Source: Acetobacterium woodii (GTDB lineage: Bacteria > Bacillota > Clostridia > Eubacteriales > Eubacteriaceae). From it: a stretch of DNA of 64,000 bases. The DNA is taken from positions 1 through 64,000 of the forward strand of contig JACQZP010000011.1 of assembly GCA_016213825.1 (NCBI GenBank), in the 5' to 3' direction. The notes under the pieces were generated by a model. The model saw nothing but the letters and a program-made list of their open reading frames with translations. It made no database searches and was not told the DNA's origin. A program made the translations under genes and the position numbers. Shown in pieces: positions 34,468-42,421 of the stretch (the first letter of the stretch is position 1; each line of letters starts with the position of its first letter).

Positions 34468-35976
34468 GTGCAGCTAGCAGATAAAGACCTGATCTCAATA
34501 CAAGAAACCCGTTTATTGCTGCAAAATGCAAAAAAAGCCCAAGTGGAACTAGCCCAAATGAGTCAATGTCAAATAGATACGATTTGTGAAGCCATCAAAG
34601 ATGCCGCTATGGCAAATCTGGAGCGACTTGCCAAAATGGCAAATGAAGAGACCGGATTTGGGATTACCGAAGATAAGGTAATAAAAAATTATTTCGCATC
34701 ACAAGTAGTCTATGAAAGCATCAAAGACATGAAGACAGTGGGGATTGTCAGTACGGATGAAGTGAAAAAAATCTTTGAAGTCGCCGTACCGGTTGGGGTT
34801 GTAGCCGGTCTAATTCCATCAACAAATCCCACATCAACCGTTATATATAAAGCACTGATAGCCATAAAAGCCGGCAATGCAATTGTTTTTTCACCCCATC
34901 CGACGGCCAAAAACTGTATTATTGAGACCGTAAACGTGCTAAAAAATGCGGCTGTGGCCGCAGGCATGCCGGAAGACTGTATTGGTTGTGCAACTGAAAT
35001 TACTTTAGAAGGCACCGCCGAGCTGTTGAAAAATAAAGATACCAGTTTGATTTTGGCAACCGGTGGTGAAGCAATGGTGAAGGCCGCCTACTCATCTGGC
35101 AATCCCGCCATTGGTGTAGGTCCGGGGAACGGCCCGGCGTTTATTGAAAAAAGCGCCGATATTCCTTTGGCGATTAAACAGATCATTGACTCAAAAACCT
35201 TTGACAATGGCGTCATCTGTGCCTCTGAACAATCCATCATTGTTGAAAGAGAATCGGAAGCTGCGGTTATCAAGGAATTAAAAAAACAGGGCTGCCATAT
35301 CTTGTCTCAAGATGAAAAAAAGCAGCTGGAGACAATCATGATGACCCCAAAGATGACCATGAACCCAAGGATTGTCGGAAAAACTGCAATCTGCATTGCC
35401 GAAATGGCGGGTATCAGTGTACCCCGAAACACCAGAATTTTGATTGGTTTGGAAAATCGGGTTGGCCATGACATTCCCTTTTCACGAGAAAAACTTTGCC
35501 CGATCCTGGCTTTCTATATTGAAGATGACTGGCTGAAAGCCTGCGAGCGATCGGTTGAAATTTTAACGAAAGAGGGGGTGGGTCATACCATGATCATCCA
35601 TTCCCAGGATGAGGCGATTATCAAAGAATTCGCTTTAAAAAAACCAGTCAGCCGCTTATTGGTGAATACTCCGGGAGCGCTAGGCGGCGTCGGCGGAACA
35701 ACAAACCTGATCCCCGCCTTTACTCTGGGGTGTGGGGCTGTCGGTGGCAGTATTACGTCGGATAATATTTCCCCATTGAACTTAATCAATTTACGGCGGG
35801 TGGCCTACGGTGTTGTGGAATTGGACGAAATACGCAAGAACGTCGAGCGTGAAAGCAAGGTCCAGCCAGCTAAAACAATTTGTAAAGAAGTGGAACTTGA
35901 TCAAGCCGTTGAGGATAAACTCGACCGGGTGACCGATATAATTTTTGAAAAACTAAGAAATCAATTAAATATTTAA
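34468..35976 (+). CDS. eutE: EutE: CoA-acylating acetaldehyde dehydrogenase
   Basis: A 502-residue enzyme making acetyl-CoA from acetaldehyde with NAD+. The catalytic Cys is in FDNGVICASEQS near residue 251, the NAD site shows PVGVVAGLIPSTNPTSTVIYKAL near 106, and ATGGEAMVKAAYSSGNPAIGVGPGN lies near 190. Unlike enteric EutE there is no N-terminal targeting extension. Instead the C-terminal tail (about 470-502, with AVEDKLDRVTDIIFEKLRNQ) forms an amphipathic helix that could serve as the encapsulation peptide. GTG start after GAGGAGGAAT. Confidence 0.95.
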   Translation: MQLADKDLISIQETRLLLQNAKKAQVELAQMSQCQIDTICEAIKDAAMANLERLAKMANEETGFGITEDKVIKNYFASQVVYESIKDMKTVGIVSTDEVKKIFEVAVPVGVVAGLIPSTNPTSTVIYKALIAIKAGNAIVFSPHPTAKNCIIETVNVLKNAAVAAGMPEDCIGCATEITLEGTAELLKNKDTSLILATGGEAMVKAAYSSGNPAIGVGPGNGPAFIEKSADIPLAIKQIIDSKTFDNGVICASEQSIIVERESEAAVIKELKKQGCHILSQDEKKQLETIMMTPKMTMNPRIVGKTAICIAEMAGISVPRNTRILIGLENRVGHDIPFSREKLCPILAFYIEDDWLKACERSVEILTKEGVGHTMIIHSQDEAIIKEFALKKPVSRLLVNTPGALGGVGGTTNLIPAFTLGCGAVGGSITSDNISPLNLINLRRVAYGVVELDEIRKNVERESKVQPAKTICKEVELDQAVEDKLDRVTDIIFEKLRNQLNI

Positions 35977-35997
35977 TTTTACTTGGAGGTAAATAAA

Positions 35998-36282
35998 ATG
36001 GCAAATACAAATGCATTAGGAATGATTGAAACACGTGGTTTGGTAGCAGCAATTGAAGCAGCAGATGCAATGGTAAAAGCGGCAAATGTTACATTAATCG
36101 GAAAAGAACAAATTGGCAGTGGTCTGGTAACGGTCATGGTCAGAGGCGATGTCGGCGCAGTAAAAGCGGCCACCGATGCCGGTGCTGCCGCCGCCGAAAG
36201 AGTCGGCGATCTGGTTTCAGTCCATGTGATTCCACGACCCCATGCCGATGTTAACGAGATGCTGCCACAGGAAAAAAATTAG
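35998..36282 (+). CDS. eutM: EutM/PduA-type hexameric shell protein (copy 2)
   Basis: A 94-residue BMC-H protein nearly the same as the copy at 25273: [25 protein letters not shown] pore loop, [13 protein letters not shown]. The longer frame from 35983 runs through the GGAGGT ribosome site, so ATG 35998 is the start. Differences from copy 1 are mostly at the N terminus and in the C-terminal tail. A palindromic element follows before eutT. Confidence 0.96.
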   Translation: MANTNALGMIETRGLVAAIEAADAMVKAANVTLIGKEQIGSGLVTVMVRGDVGAVKAATDAGAAAAERVGDLVSVHVIPRPHADVNEMLPQEKN

Positions 36283-36304
36283 CATTTTCAGATTAAATAG
36301 AAAC

Positions 36305-36408
36305 TAAACGAAAGTGATGCCAGACAGCTGGAGTTCATCGGCATGAGGGTAATTAATATCCATTTGACGCCGTCTCAAGTGGTGCTAAATCAGCATCACT
36401 TTCGTTTA
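36305..36408. repeat. Branched inverted-repeat element between eutM and eutT
   Basis: TAAACGAAAGTGATGC (36305-36320) pairs perfectly with GCATCACTTTCGTTTA (36393-36408), a 16-bp closing stem. Interior hairpins include CCAG-ACAG-CTGG (about 36320-36331) and GGGTA-ATTAA-TATCC (about 36347-36361). No T-run follows, so it is not a normal terminator. Candidate processing or regulatory RNA structure within the eut transcript. Confidence 0.75.
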
Positions 36409-36425
36409 ATTAAGGAAGTGAACCA

Positions 36426-37187
36426 ATGAATTTAATTACCGAAGATGGATTAAAAAAAATCATAAAAACCGGGCAATCGATTAAAAATAATGAATTGAGA
36501 CTTCCCCAAAACTCAATGCTAACCCCTTCGGCAAAATCGCTGCTGGCGGATCATAAATTAAAACTGATCTTGATTGATGAAACCGAAGCGCCACCTAAAA
36601 CAAATGTTATGGAAACTGCATCTGAGATGGCAGCAAAAAAAACGGGTAAGTTCATTCTCGAAACAGGCGGTTACTTAGACGATAAACCTGAATATATGAC
36701 TCAGGTTTACGGTAACCTGTTAGTGAATAAGGATCATAAACGCATCAAACTCAGAGGTGAAATCGATCTCTTAATGGGCGAAATTATGAAAGTGCAGATT
36801 CGCGCCAAAGCCCTGGAACGCAATTCTCTGGTTACAGATTTACAAGAGGTGTTTAACTATATTGGAGAATTATCACGTTCTGAAATTCTAAATGAGGCAT
36901 TAAGCACCAGCACCATTCTGGGCTTTAATGAACAGGAAATCAGAGCGATGTCTCATAATCCTAAAAAATATTTTAATCATGAACACTTATTCAACATTAC
37001 CTATGAACTGGGTGAGATTCCGATTTTGTTAAACTCACTTCGCGCATTGATCAGAAAAACCGAAGTGGCCTGTTATGAAGCCTTTAAACAGGCCGATGGC
37101 ACGGTTGCCAGAGGCGATTTGATGCAGGGTTATAACCGCTTATCATCAGTTATGTATATTATGATTTTTAGGCATTTGGGTTATTAA
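36426..37187 (+). CDS. eutT: EutT-like ATP:cob(I)alamin adenosyltransferase
   Basis: A 253-residue protein that would make adenosylcobalamin for EutBC. It opens with a EutT-like MNLITEDGLKKII and contains TPSAKSLLADHKLKL near 33-47, KRIKLRGEIDLLMGEI near 100-115 and the C-terminal PKKYFNHEHLFNITYELGEIP region near 180. The Cys-Cys-x-x-Cys metal motif of enteric EutT is absent; the only cysteine is in EVACYEAF. AAGGAAGTG precedes ATG. Family call is good by context and length; metal dependence probably differs from the enteric type. Confidence 0.85.
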   Translation: MNLITEDGLKKIIKTGQSIKNNELRLPQNSMLTPSAKSLLADHKLKLILIDETEAPPKTNVMETASEMAAKKTGKFILETGGYLDDKPEYMTQVYGNLLVNKDHKRIKLRGEIDLLMGEIMKVQIRAKALERNSLVTDLQEVFNYIGELSRSEILNEALSTSTILGFNEQEIRAMSHNPKKYFNHEHLFNITYELGEIPILLNSLRALIRKTEVACYEAFKQADGTVARGDLMQGYNRLSSVMYIMIFRHLGY

Positions 37188-37203
37188 GCAGGAAAGGAAC
37201 AAA

Positions 37204-37842
37204 ATGAGTGATCAATTGGAGAAAATTGTTGATGTTATTTATCAAAAAATTTGCGCTAAATTAAAAGGAATGGGCTACATTGAAATTGAAGCATCGGGAC
37301 GTCATGTGCACTTATCAAGAAAGGTGATTGATGAACTGTTTGGAAAAGGCTATCAGTTGACGAACATCAGATCACTGTCACAGCCAGGTCAATTTGTGTC
37401 AGCTGAGCGGGTAACCCTGATTGGCCCCAAAGGACAGCTTTCAAACGTGGTGGTTTTGGGTCCGGAACGAGCGCATTCACAAATTGAAGTGTCAAAGACT
37501 GATGCCAAAATCCTGGGCGTTAATGCACCAATTCAGGAAAGTGGCAAAATACAAGGCACATCGCCGATTGAAATCAGTGCAAACGGAAATAAAGTTCAGC
37601 TGAACCAAGGTGTTTTGGTGGCAGAAAGGCACATTCATATGTCATTGGCAGACGCAGAGCGCTTAGCCTTAAAAGATGGTGATCGGGTGGATGTTGAAGT
37701 GAGTAGCGACCGACCGGTAATTTTCAAGAAAGTGAATCTCAGAGTGTCGGATCAGTATGATACCTATATGCATATCGATTATGACGAGGCAAATGCCTGT
37801 AATCTTACCAATAAAACATTTGGTTTGATCATAAAAAAATAA
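37204..37842 (+). CDS. pduL: PduL-type phosphotransacetylase
   Basis: A 212-residue enzyme that turns acetyl-CoA and phosphate into acetyl phosphate and recycles CoA inside the compartment. The N-terminal helix (about 3-21, LEKIVDVIYQKICAKL) is the encapsulation peptide known for PduL. Two beta-barrel domains each carry histidine metal ligands: SGRHVHLSRKVID near 30 and VAERHIHMSLADAERL near 142. It replaces the unrelated EutD. AGGAAAGG precedes ATG 37204. Confidence 0.94.
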   Translation: MSDQLEKIVDVIYQKICAKLKGMGYIEIEASGRHVHLSRKVIDELFGKGYQLTNIRSLSQPGQFVSAERVTLIGPKGQLSNVVVLGPERAHSQIEVSKTDAKILGVNAPIQESGKIQGTSPIEISANGNKVQLNQGVLVAERHIHMSLADAERLALKDGDRVDVEVSSDRPVIFKKVNLRVSDQYDTYMHIDYDEANACNLTNKTFGLIIKK

Positions 37843-37864
37843 TAGCAAATTTAAAAAAAGGAGT

Positions 37865-38557
37865 ATGGAAATGGATCTGGAACTGATAATCGACGAAGTA
37901 TTCAAACGCATTATGGATAAAACCGAACAAAATGAAATGGCAACAGTAGCGATTCCCAATAAAATGTTTCTTCAATCCGATGGTAATTTACTGTCAATTG
38001 CCGGATATGAAACGACATTATTAGATACAGTCAAGGATCAAAACCAGTTGCAGAGATACGAATTTCTGGTCATCACCAAGCTTTCAATTGATGAGATGGC
38101 AGCTTCGGTTAGCGGATTATCGATTAACGAAAAAACCAGGGTGTTGCGGCAATTCTTATTGACTGGTAAAACTGTGTATGTCATTGAAGATGGTCTTGAA
38201 CATCGGGCTTATAAAGCAATTGCAAATCCGGTATTTTATAACATTTTTAAAGATCAGGAAACGAAATTAATCCAATACGGGTTGCGAATCATGAGTGCAG
38301 TAGCCTTAGAGAGTACACTTATTGCTGGGGAAAAAACGGTAACACCAGAAATTTTAAAAAAAGAGACGTTAGAAAACGCAAAAGTTAGTGTTTCTTCAAC
38401 GGGTATCCAATACAGCACCGAGAAAAAATTGGTCAGCCATGAATTGGCAAAGCAGCTTGCCGTGGAAGCCAAGATCGTGTTAAAAACCGGAACTTTAATT
38501 ACGCCATATGCTAAAGATGTGTTTAGAGAAAGTAATACCAACATTACGTTTATTTAA
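37865..38557 (+). CDS. Conserved eut-operon protein of unknown function, probable lumen cargo
   Basis: A 230-residue protein with no enzyme signature that I can name. Residues 1-20 (MEMDLELIIDEVFKRIMDK) form an amphipathic helix like the PduL and EutC leaders, so it is probably encapsulated. The central part VIEDGLEHRAYKAI is mildly flavoprotein-like. The C-terminal part carries KTGTLITPYAKDVFRESN, the same TPxAKxxxx pattern seen in EutT. Similar proteins follow the phosphotransacylase gene in Firmicutes eut operons. AAAGGAG precedes the first ATG (37868/37871 region gives near-equal starts). Confidence 0.7.
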   Translation: MEMDLELIIDEVFKRIMDKTEQNEMATVAIPNKMFLQSDGNLLSIAGYETTLLDTVKDQNQLQRYEFLVITKLSIDEMAASVSGLSINEKTRVLRQFLLTGKTVYVIEDGLEHRAYKAIANPVFYNIFKDQETKLIQYGLRIMSAVALESTLIAGEKTVTPEILKKETLENAKVSVSSTGIQYSTEKKLVSHELAKQLAVEAKIVLKTGTLITPYAKDVFRESNTNITFI

Positions 38558-38593
38558 GCGATAAGAATATATAGCAACATTGAAAGGGATAAA

Positions 38594-39991
38594 ATGAATT
38601 CAAATAAAATCAGTTGGAAGCAAGGTCTGGTTATTGCTTTAGGGGTGCCGATGCTGATCCTCCCCAATATTGGGTATTTCGCTGGCTACGTCGGCGTATT
38701 TTCAATTATTGTCTGGATTCTTTCAATCGGCCAGGGATTTCTCCAAAACATTGCCTATGGTGACTTTGCCTTGATGTATCCAGAAGCTCGGGGGCTGCCT
38801 GGTTATGTGCAGGCAATTTTTAGCGGAAAAGATAAGAGTGATTATGACACGAACAAATTTATCGGCGGCTTCAGTGCCTGGGGTTATTGGTTGGCCTGGA
38901 ATCCGGTGCTGGCAATATTTTCACTGTTGATTGGAACCTATTTACATGGAATGATTCCTGCTCTTAGTGGTTTTTCAGAAAAAACAATATCGCTGGTGGC
39001 TGGTGCAGTTATTTTTACTGTCTTGATTGTGATTAACAGAAAAGGCTTATCCGGAGGTGCAAAAGCCGGTAACGTTCTGGCAGTGGTTGCGTTAATACCC
39101 CTTATTGTTTTATCGGTAGCACCAATTGTAATGGGACAATTTCAATTAAGTAATATCACAAATATAAGTTTATTTCCTGAAACCTGGACTTGGGATGCCA
39201 CCCATATATTGATCCTTTTAGGAATATTAGCGATGGCTCAATGGAGTGCTTGTGCCTGGGAAACCGCCGCAGTTTATGCTCCAGATTACGAAAATCCCAA
39301 AAAAGATTTGCCCAAAGCGCTATTTTCCTGCGGATTAATTTGTCTTGTCACGTTTGTGCTGGTTCAAACTGCATGTGTTGGAACACTCGGGATTCAGGGT
39401 ATTCTGGAAGAACCATATTCACCGATGCTGTTAATGGCGAAAATTTCGTTTGGCAATGCCGGTGCAATCACTGCGTTGGTTATGCTGATGGCTTCAATGA
39501 TCTTGATCATTCAAACCGCTTTGCTCGGATCAGCTCAAGCCATGCAGTCAATGGCAATAGAAGGTAATCTGCCAAAGATACTTGAGGAAACGAATAACTA
39601 TGGAACACCTGTTAAAGCGATGATCTCTGTTGCGGTATTTAATTTAGCATTGATTTTCATTGGAACCCCTTCCGCAATTGTCGCAGGATCAGCGATGGGA
39701 TATGTCATCGCAAATGGAATCACCTTGTTTGCCTATTTCAAAGCTAAAGGAAATCAAAAAATACTGGCCCCGAAATGGTGGAAATATATCGGACTTGGGT
39801 GTTGTATCCTGAATATTCCATTATATCTGGCAGGGATTTTTTATATCAATAAATTGGACTATGGATTAGCACCGGCGCTGATTGGAATTGTGGTACTTTT
39901 CCTATTTGTTCCGTTTTGGTTTTATGCTAAAAAAGAGAATCAAAATGCGACTACGATAGAATGTCAAAATGTTGAACTAGAAATAGATTAA
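38594..39991 (+). CDS. APC-superfamily permease, probable ethanolamine importer
   Basis: A 465-residue, about 12-helix amino acid/polyamine/organocation carrier. The helix-1 break region LGVPMLILPNIGYFAGYVG and the helix-6 region QWSACAWETAAVYAPDYENPKKDLPKAL fit the APC fold. The classical carrier EutH is not seen in the locus, so this protein most likely imports ethanolamine, as APC-type Eat proteins do elsewhere. AAAGGG precedes ATG 38594. Last gene of the main eut transcript; a 357-base non-coding gap follows. Confidence 0.85.
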   Translation: MNSNKISWKQGLVIALGVPMLILPNIGYFAGYVGVFSIIVWILSIGQGFLQNIAYGDFALMYPEARGLPGYVQAIFSGKDKSDYDTNKFIGGFSAWGYWLAWNPVLAIFSLLIGTYLHGMIPALSGFSEKTISLVAGAVIFTVLIVINRKGLSGGAKAGNVLAVVALIPLIVLSVAPIVMGQFQLSNITNISLFPETWTWDATHILILLGILAMAQWSACAWETAAVYAPDYENPKKDLPKALFSCGLICLVTFVLVQTACVGTLGIQGILEEPYSPMLLMAKISFGNAGAITALVMLMASMILIIQTALLGSAQAMQSMAIEGNLPKILEETNNYGTPVKAMISVAVFNLALIFIGTPSAIVAGSAMGYVIANGITLFAYFKAKGNQKILAPKWWKYIGLGCCILNIPLYLAGIFYINKLDYGLAPALIGIVVLFLFVPFWFYAKKENQNATTIECQNVELEID

Positions 39992-40348
39992 TGCGCTAGC
40001 ACTAAACAAATTATAACTTTGTTATGAAATGTTAAATCGCTATATTGCAGAAGATAGATAATAATGAAGTGATTAAGAATCCAATATGAGCAGCTCCGCA
40101 AGAATGAGCTTAAAGCTGAAAAGATAGTTATTGAAATCTAAAGGTGCAAAGGTTAAACTAAACAGGTATTCTCTTTTCAGAAAAAGTTTATAGGAGTAAA
40201 GATCGATAAAAAACTGGAGCTGTTCTAGTTTTCGAAAATTACAACTGGTATTGTGTAATCGATTAATTAAATATCGGACAAGTTACTGAGCAATTGTTGA
40301 ATGATATCGTTTGAAAAATGTGAAATTTCACGCAGATATGAGGGTGTG
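39992..40348. other. 357-base intergenic region, nothing recognised
   Basis: AT-rich and without a plausible frame, terminator with T-run, or EutV-type hairpins. AGGAGT at about 40193 is not followed by an open frame. A short GAGGGTG site is just upstream of the next gene. Confidence 0.5.
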
Positions 40349-41641
40349 ATGAGTAAAATTGAAAATTTTGAGAATATCGAGCACAAAGAGACTCTGCTAA
40401 AGATCATTAATGCATTTGAAGGCGCAACAGAATTCAATGCCGTCATTTTAGACGTAGATGGAAAACAGATCATCCCAAGCGATTGCAGCAATTGCGTCAG
40501 TTTTTGCGAGATTGTTCAGAAATCACATGGCGGCAAAACAAAATGTCAAATCAGCTATAAGAATGCCGGACTTCAGGCATTAAAATATGCTGAACCCTAC
40601 ATTTTTATGTGCCATGCTGGCATCCTTGCCTTTGCAGCGCCTCTGATGATTGATGAAAAATACGCCGGCATTATTATCTGCAGAAACATCTTAATGTGGG
40701 AGCCAGATGACTTTTTTTATGAAGAATTGCGAGAAAAAAACAAGAATTTGGATATCGATGCTTTAGAAAAAAGCGTATCCAAATTAAAAATTGTGAGTTC
40801 AAATAAGGTTCATGCGGCAGCTTCGCTATTATATTTGGTGGCGAATCAAGTCATTAACAGTGATAATGAATCAAAGAAGCATAAAAAAGAAATTATGTAT
40901 CATCAGTCAGTATTGAATCAGGAAATAAAAGAAAAAAAGCGGCTTCATCAAGAATTGCTAAATTCCAATGAAAAGATGTATGGGCAGTATAAACTTCAAA
41001 AAGAAAAAGAGCTACTGGGTAAGATTGCTATACTCGACAGAGATGGCGCTTATCAGGCCCTTTTGGGATGTATGTCTGACATTATGGAAAAATATATTAC
41101 CCGGTTGGACTTATTTAAAACCGTGGTTCTGGAGTTAATGATCATCATTTCGAGAACCGTCGTTGAAACCGGTGCGGAGATGTCGGAGGTTATTTTACTT
41201 AACACCAAAGTTATTAATGAAATTTATAATCTGGACAATGCTGCCGAAATCAGCAGTTGGGTTTGCATCATTCTTAATAAATATCTGGATTTGCTTGAAG
41301 GGAAACAAACCTCGATTAAAACGAAACAGATTGTGGATTCAGCAACAGAATACATTCGCGCTAATGTCAGGAAAAATATCACCCTGCTGGATGTGGCTGA
41401 GGCCGTTTTCGTTAGTCAGTATTATCTTAGTCATGTCTTTAGAGAAGTATTGGAATGCACAGTGATTGAGTATATAACAAGAGTGAAAATGGAAACCGCA
41501 AAAAAACTATTACATAACCCTAAAAACAGCGTGGCAGATGTTTCGGAAAAGCTGGGTTTTGGAGATACCAGCTATTTCAGCAAGGTATTCAAGAAAAACG
41601 AGGGAATAACTCCAACACAGTTTCGAAAAAGATTGCTTTAA
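40349..41641 (+). CDS. PocR-sensory-domain AraC-family transcriptional regulator
   Basis: About 430 residues. The N-terminal PocR domain (about 10-170) contains CSNCVSFCEIVQKSHGGKTKC, typical of PocR sensors of small diols or related compounds. A coiled-coil/linker region (about 190-310) follows, then an AraC HTH (about 330-430; LDVAEAVFVSQYYLSHVFRE and DTSYFSKVFKKNEGITPTQFRKR). ATG 40349 is favoured by GAGGGTG upstream; the frame also opens at 40301. It lies between the eut permease and an orphan corrinoid-protein gene with 18 bases between them. It probably controls local B12-linked genes; the ligand is unknown. Confidence 0.9.
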   Translation: MSKIENFENIEHKETLLKIINAFEGATEFNAVILDVDGKQIIPSDCSNCVSFCEIVQKSHGGKTKCQISYKNAGLQALKYAEPYIFMCHAGILAFAAPLMIDEKYAGIIICRNILMWEPDDFFYEELREKNKNLDIDALEKSVSKLKIVSSNKVHAAASLLYLVANQVINSDNESKKHKKEIMYHQSVLNQEIKEKKRLHQELLNSNEKMYGQYKLQKEKELLGKIAILDRDGAYQALLGCMSDIMEKYITRLDLFKTVVLELMIIISRTVVETGAEMSEVILLNTKVINEIYNLDNAAEISSWVCIILNKYLDLLEGKQTSIKTKQIVDSATEYIRANVRKNITLLDVAEAVFVSQYYLSHVFREVLECTVIEYITRVKMETAKKLLHNPKNSVADVSEKLGFGDTSYFSKVFKKNEGITPTQFRKRLL

Positions 41642-41659
41642 AATAAGGAAGTATTTAAT

Positions 41660-42310
41660 ATGTTTGAAGAAATTAAAGAATCTATTTACAACGGTAATGT
41701 TCCCCGGACTCAGGAATTAATTAAGGAATATTCATTAAGAAGAGTTCCCACAAAAAAGATTATTGAAGAAGCAATTATCCCATCAATTGAAGAAGTCGGT
41801 AAAAAATTTCAAACTGAAGATTTTTTTATTACCGATGTCTTATTATCTGCTAGGGCAGCGAATGCCGCCTTACGAGCGATCGAAAAACAGGACCGAATTG
41901 ATGGAAAGTCCATTACCAAAGGTCGAACGCGTGTGGTTATTGGCACTGTTTATGGCGATATCCACAATATTGGAAAAACAATGCTCAGCTTATTACTGGA
42001 AGCGAATAATTATGAGGTTATTGACTTGGGCGTAGATGTGACGGGTGAGAAATTTGTCAAATCAATCACAAAGTATAAGCCTGATTTTGTGATGCTCAGT
42101 GCTTTATTGATGACGACAATGAGTGAAATGCGAACTGTAATCGATTTGATTCGAGGACAGCATTCGATCGATTTTCCCCAAACAAAAATAATGGTGGGAG
42201 GTGGGCCGGTTACTGCCGAATTCGCGAAAGAAATTGGGGCTGACGGTTATGCTGATGATGCATATAGTGCAATTGAGTGGGTTAAGGAAATTATTGAAAA
42301 TAGCAAATAA
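41660..42310 (+). CDS. Orphan corrinoid (methyltransferase) protein
   Basis: A 216-residue B12-binding protein related to the one at 20498. The cap domain (1-90) precedes GTVYGDIHNIGKTMLSLLL near 95-113 with the cobalt-binding His, SALLMTTM near 146 and VGGGPVTAEFAKEIGADGYADDA near 178. No methyltransferase or activating-protein gene adjoins it. It may serve a methyltransferase coded elsewhere, or act as a B12-binding sensor coupled with the PocR-AraC regulator just upstream. Confidence 0.9.
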   Translation: MFEEIKESIYNGNVPRTQELIKEYSLRRVPTKKIIEEAIIPSIEEVGKKFQTEDFFITDVLLSARAANAALRAIEKQDRIDGKSITKGRTRVVIGTVYGDIHNIGKTMLSLLLEANNYEVIDLGVDVTGEKFVKSITKYKPDFVMLSALLMTTMSEMRTVIDLIRGQHSIDFPQTKIMVGGGPVTAEFAKEIGADGYADDAYSAIEWVKEIIENSK

Positions 42311-42421
42311 ATATTTCATGATCCGTGCAGCTTTTTTGATCCATAAATTGAGATAACCTTTTTTTAAAAAGAGGGGAATGTCTTTTGATGATATCCATAA
42401 AAACACCCCTTTAAATCCGGA

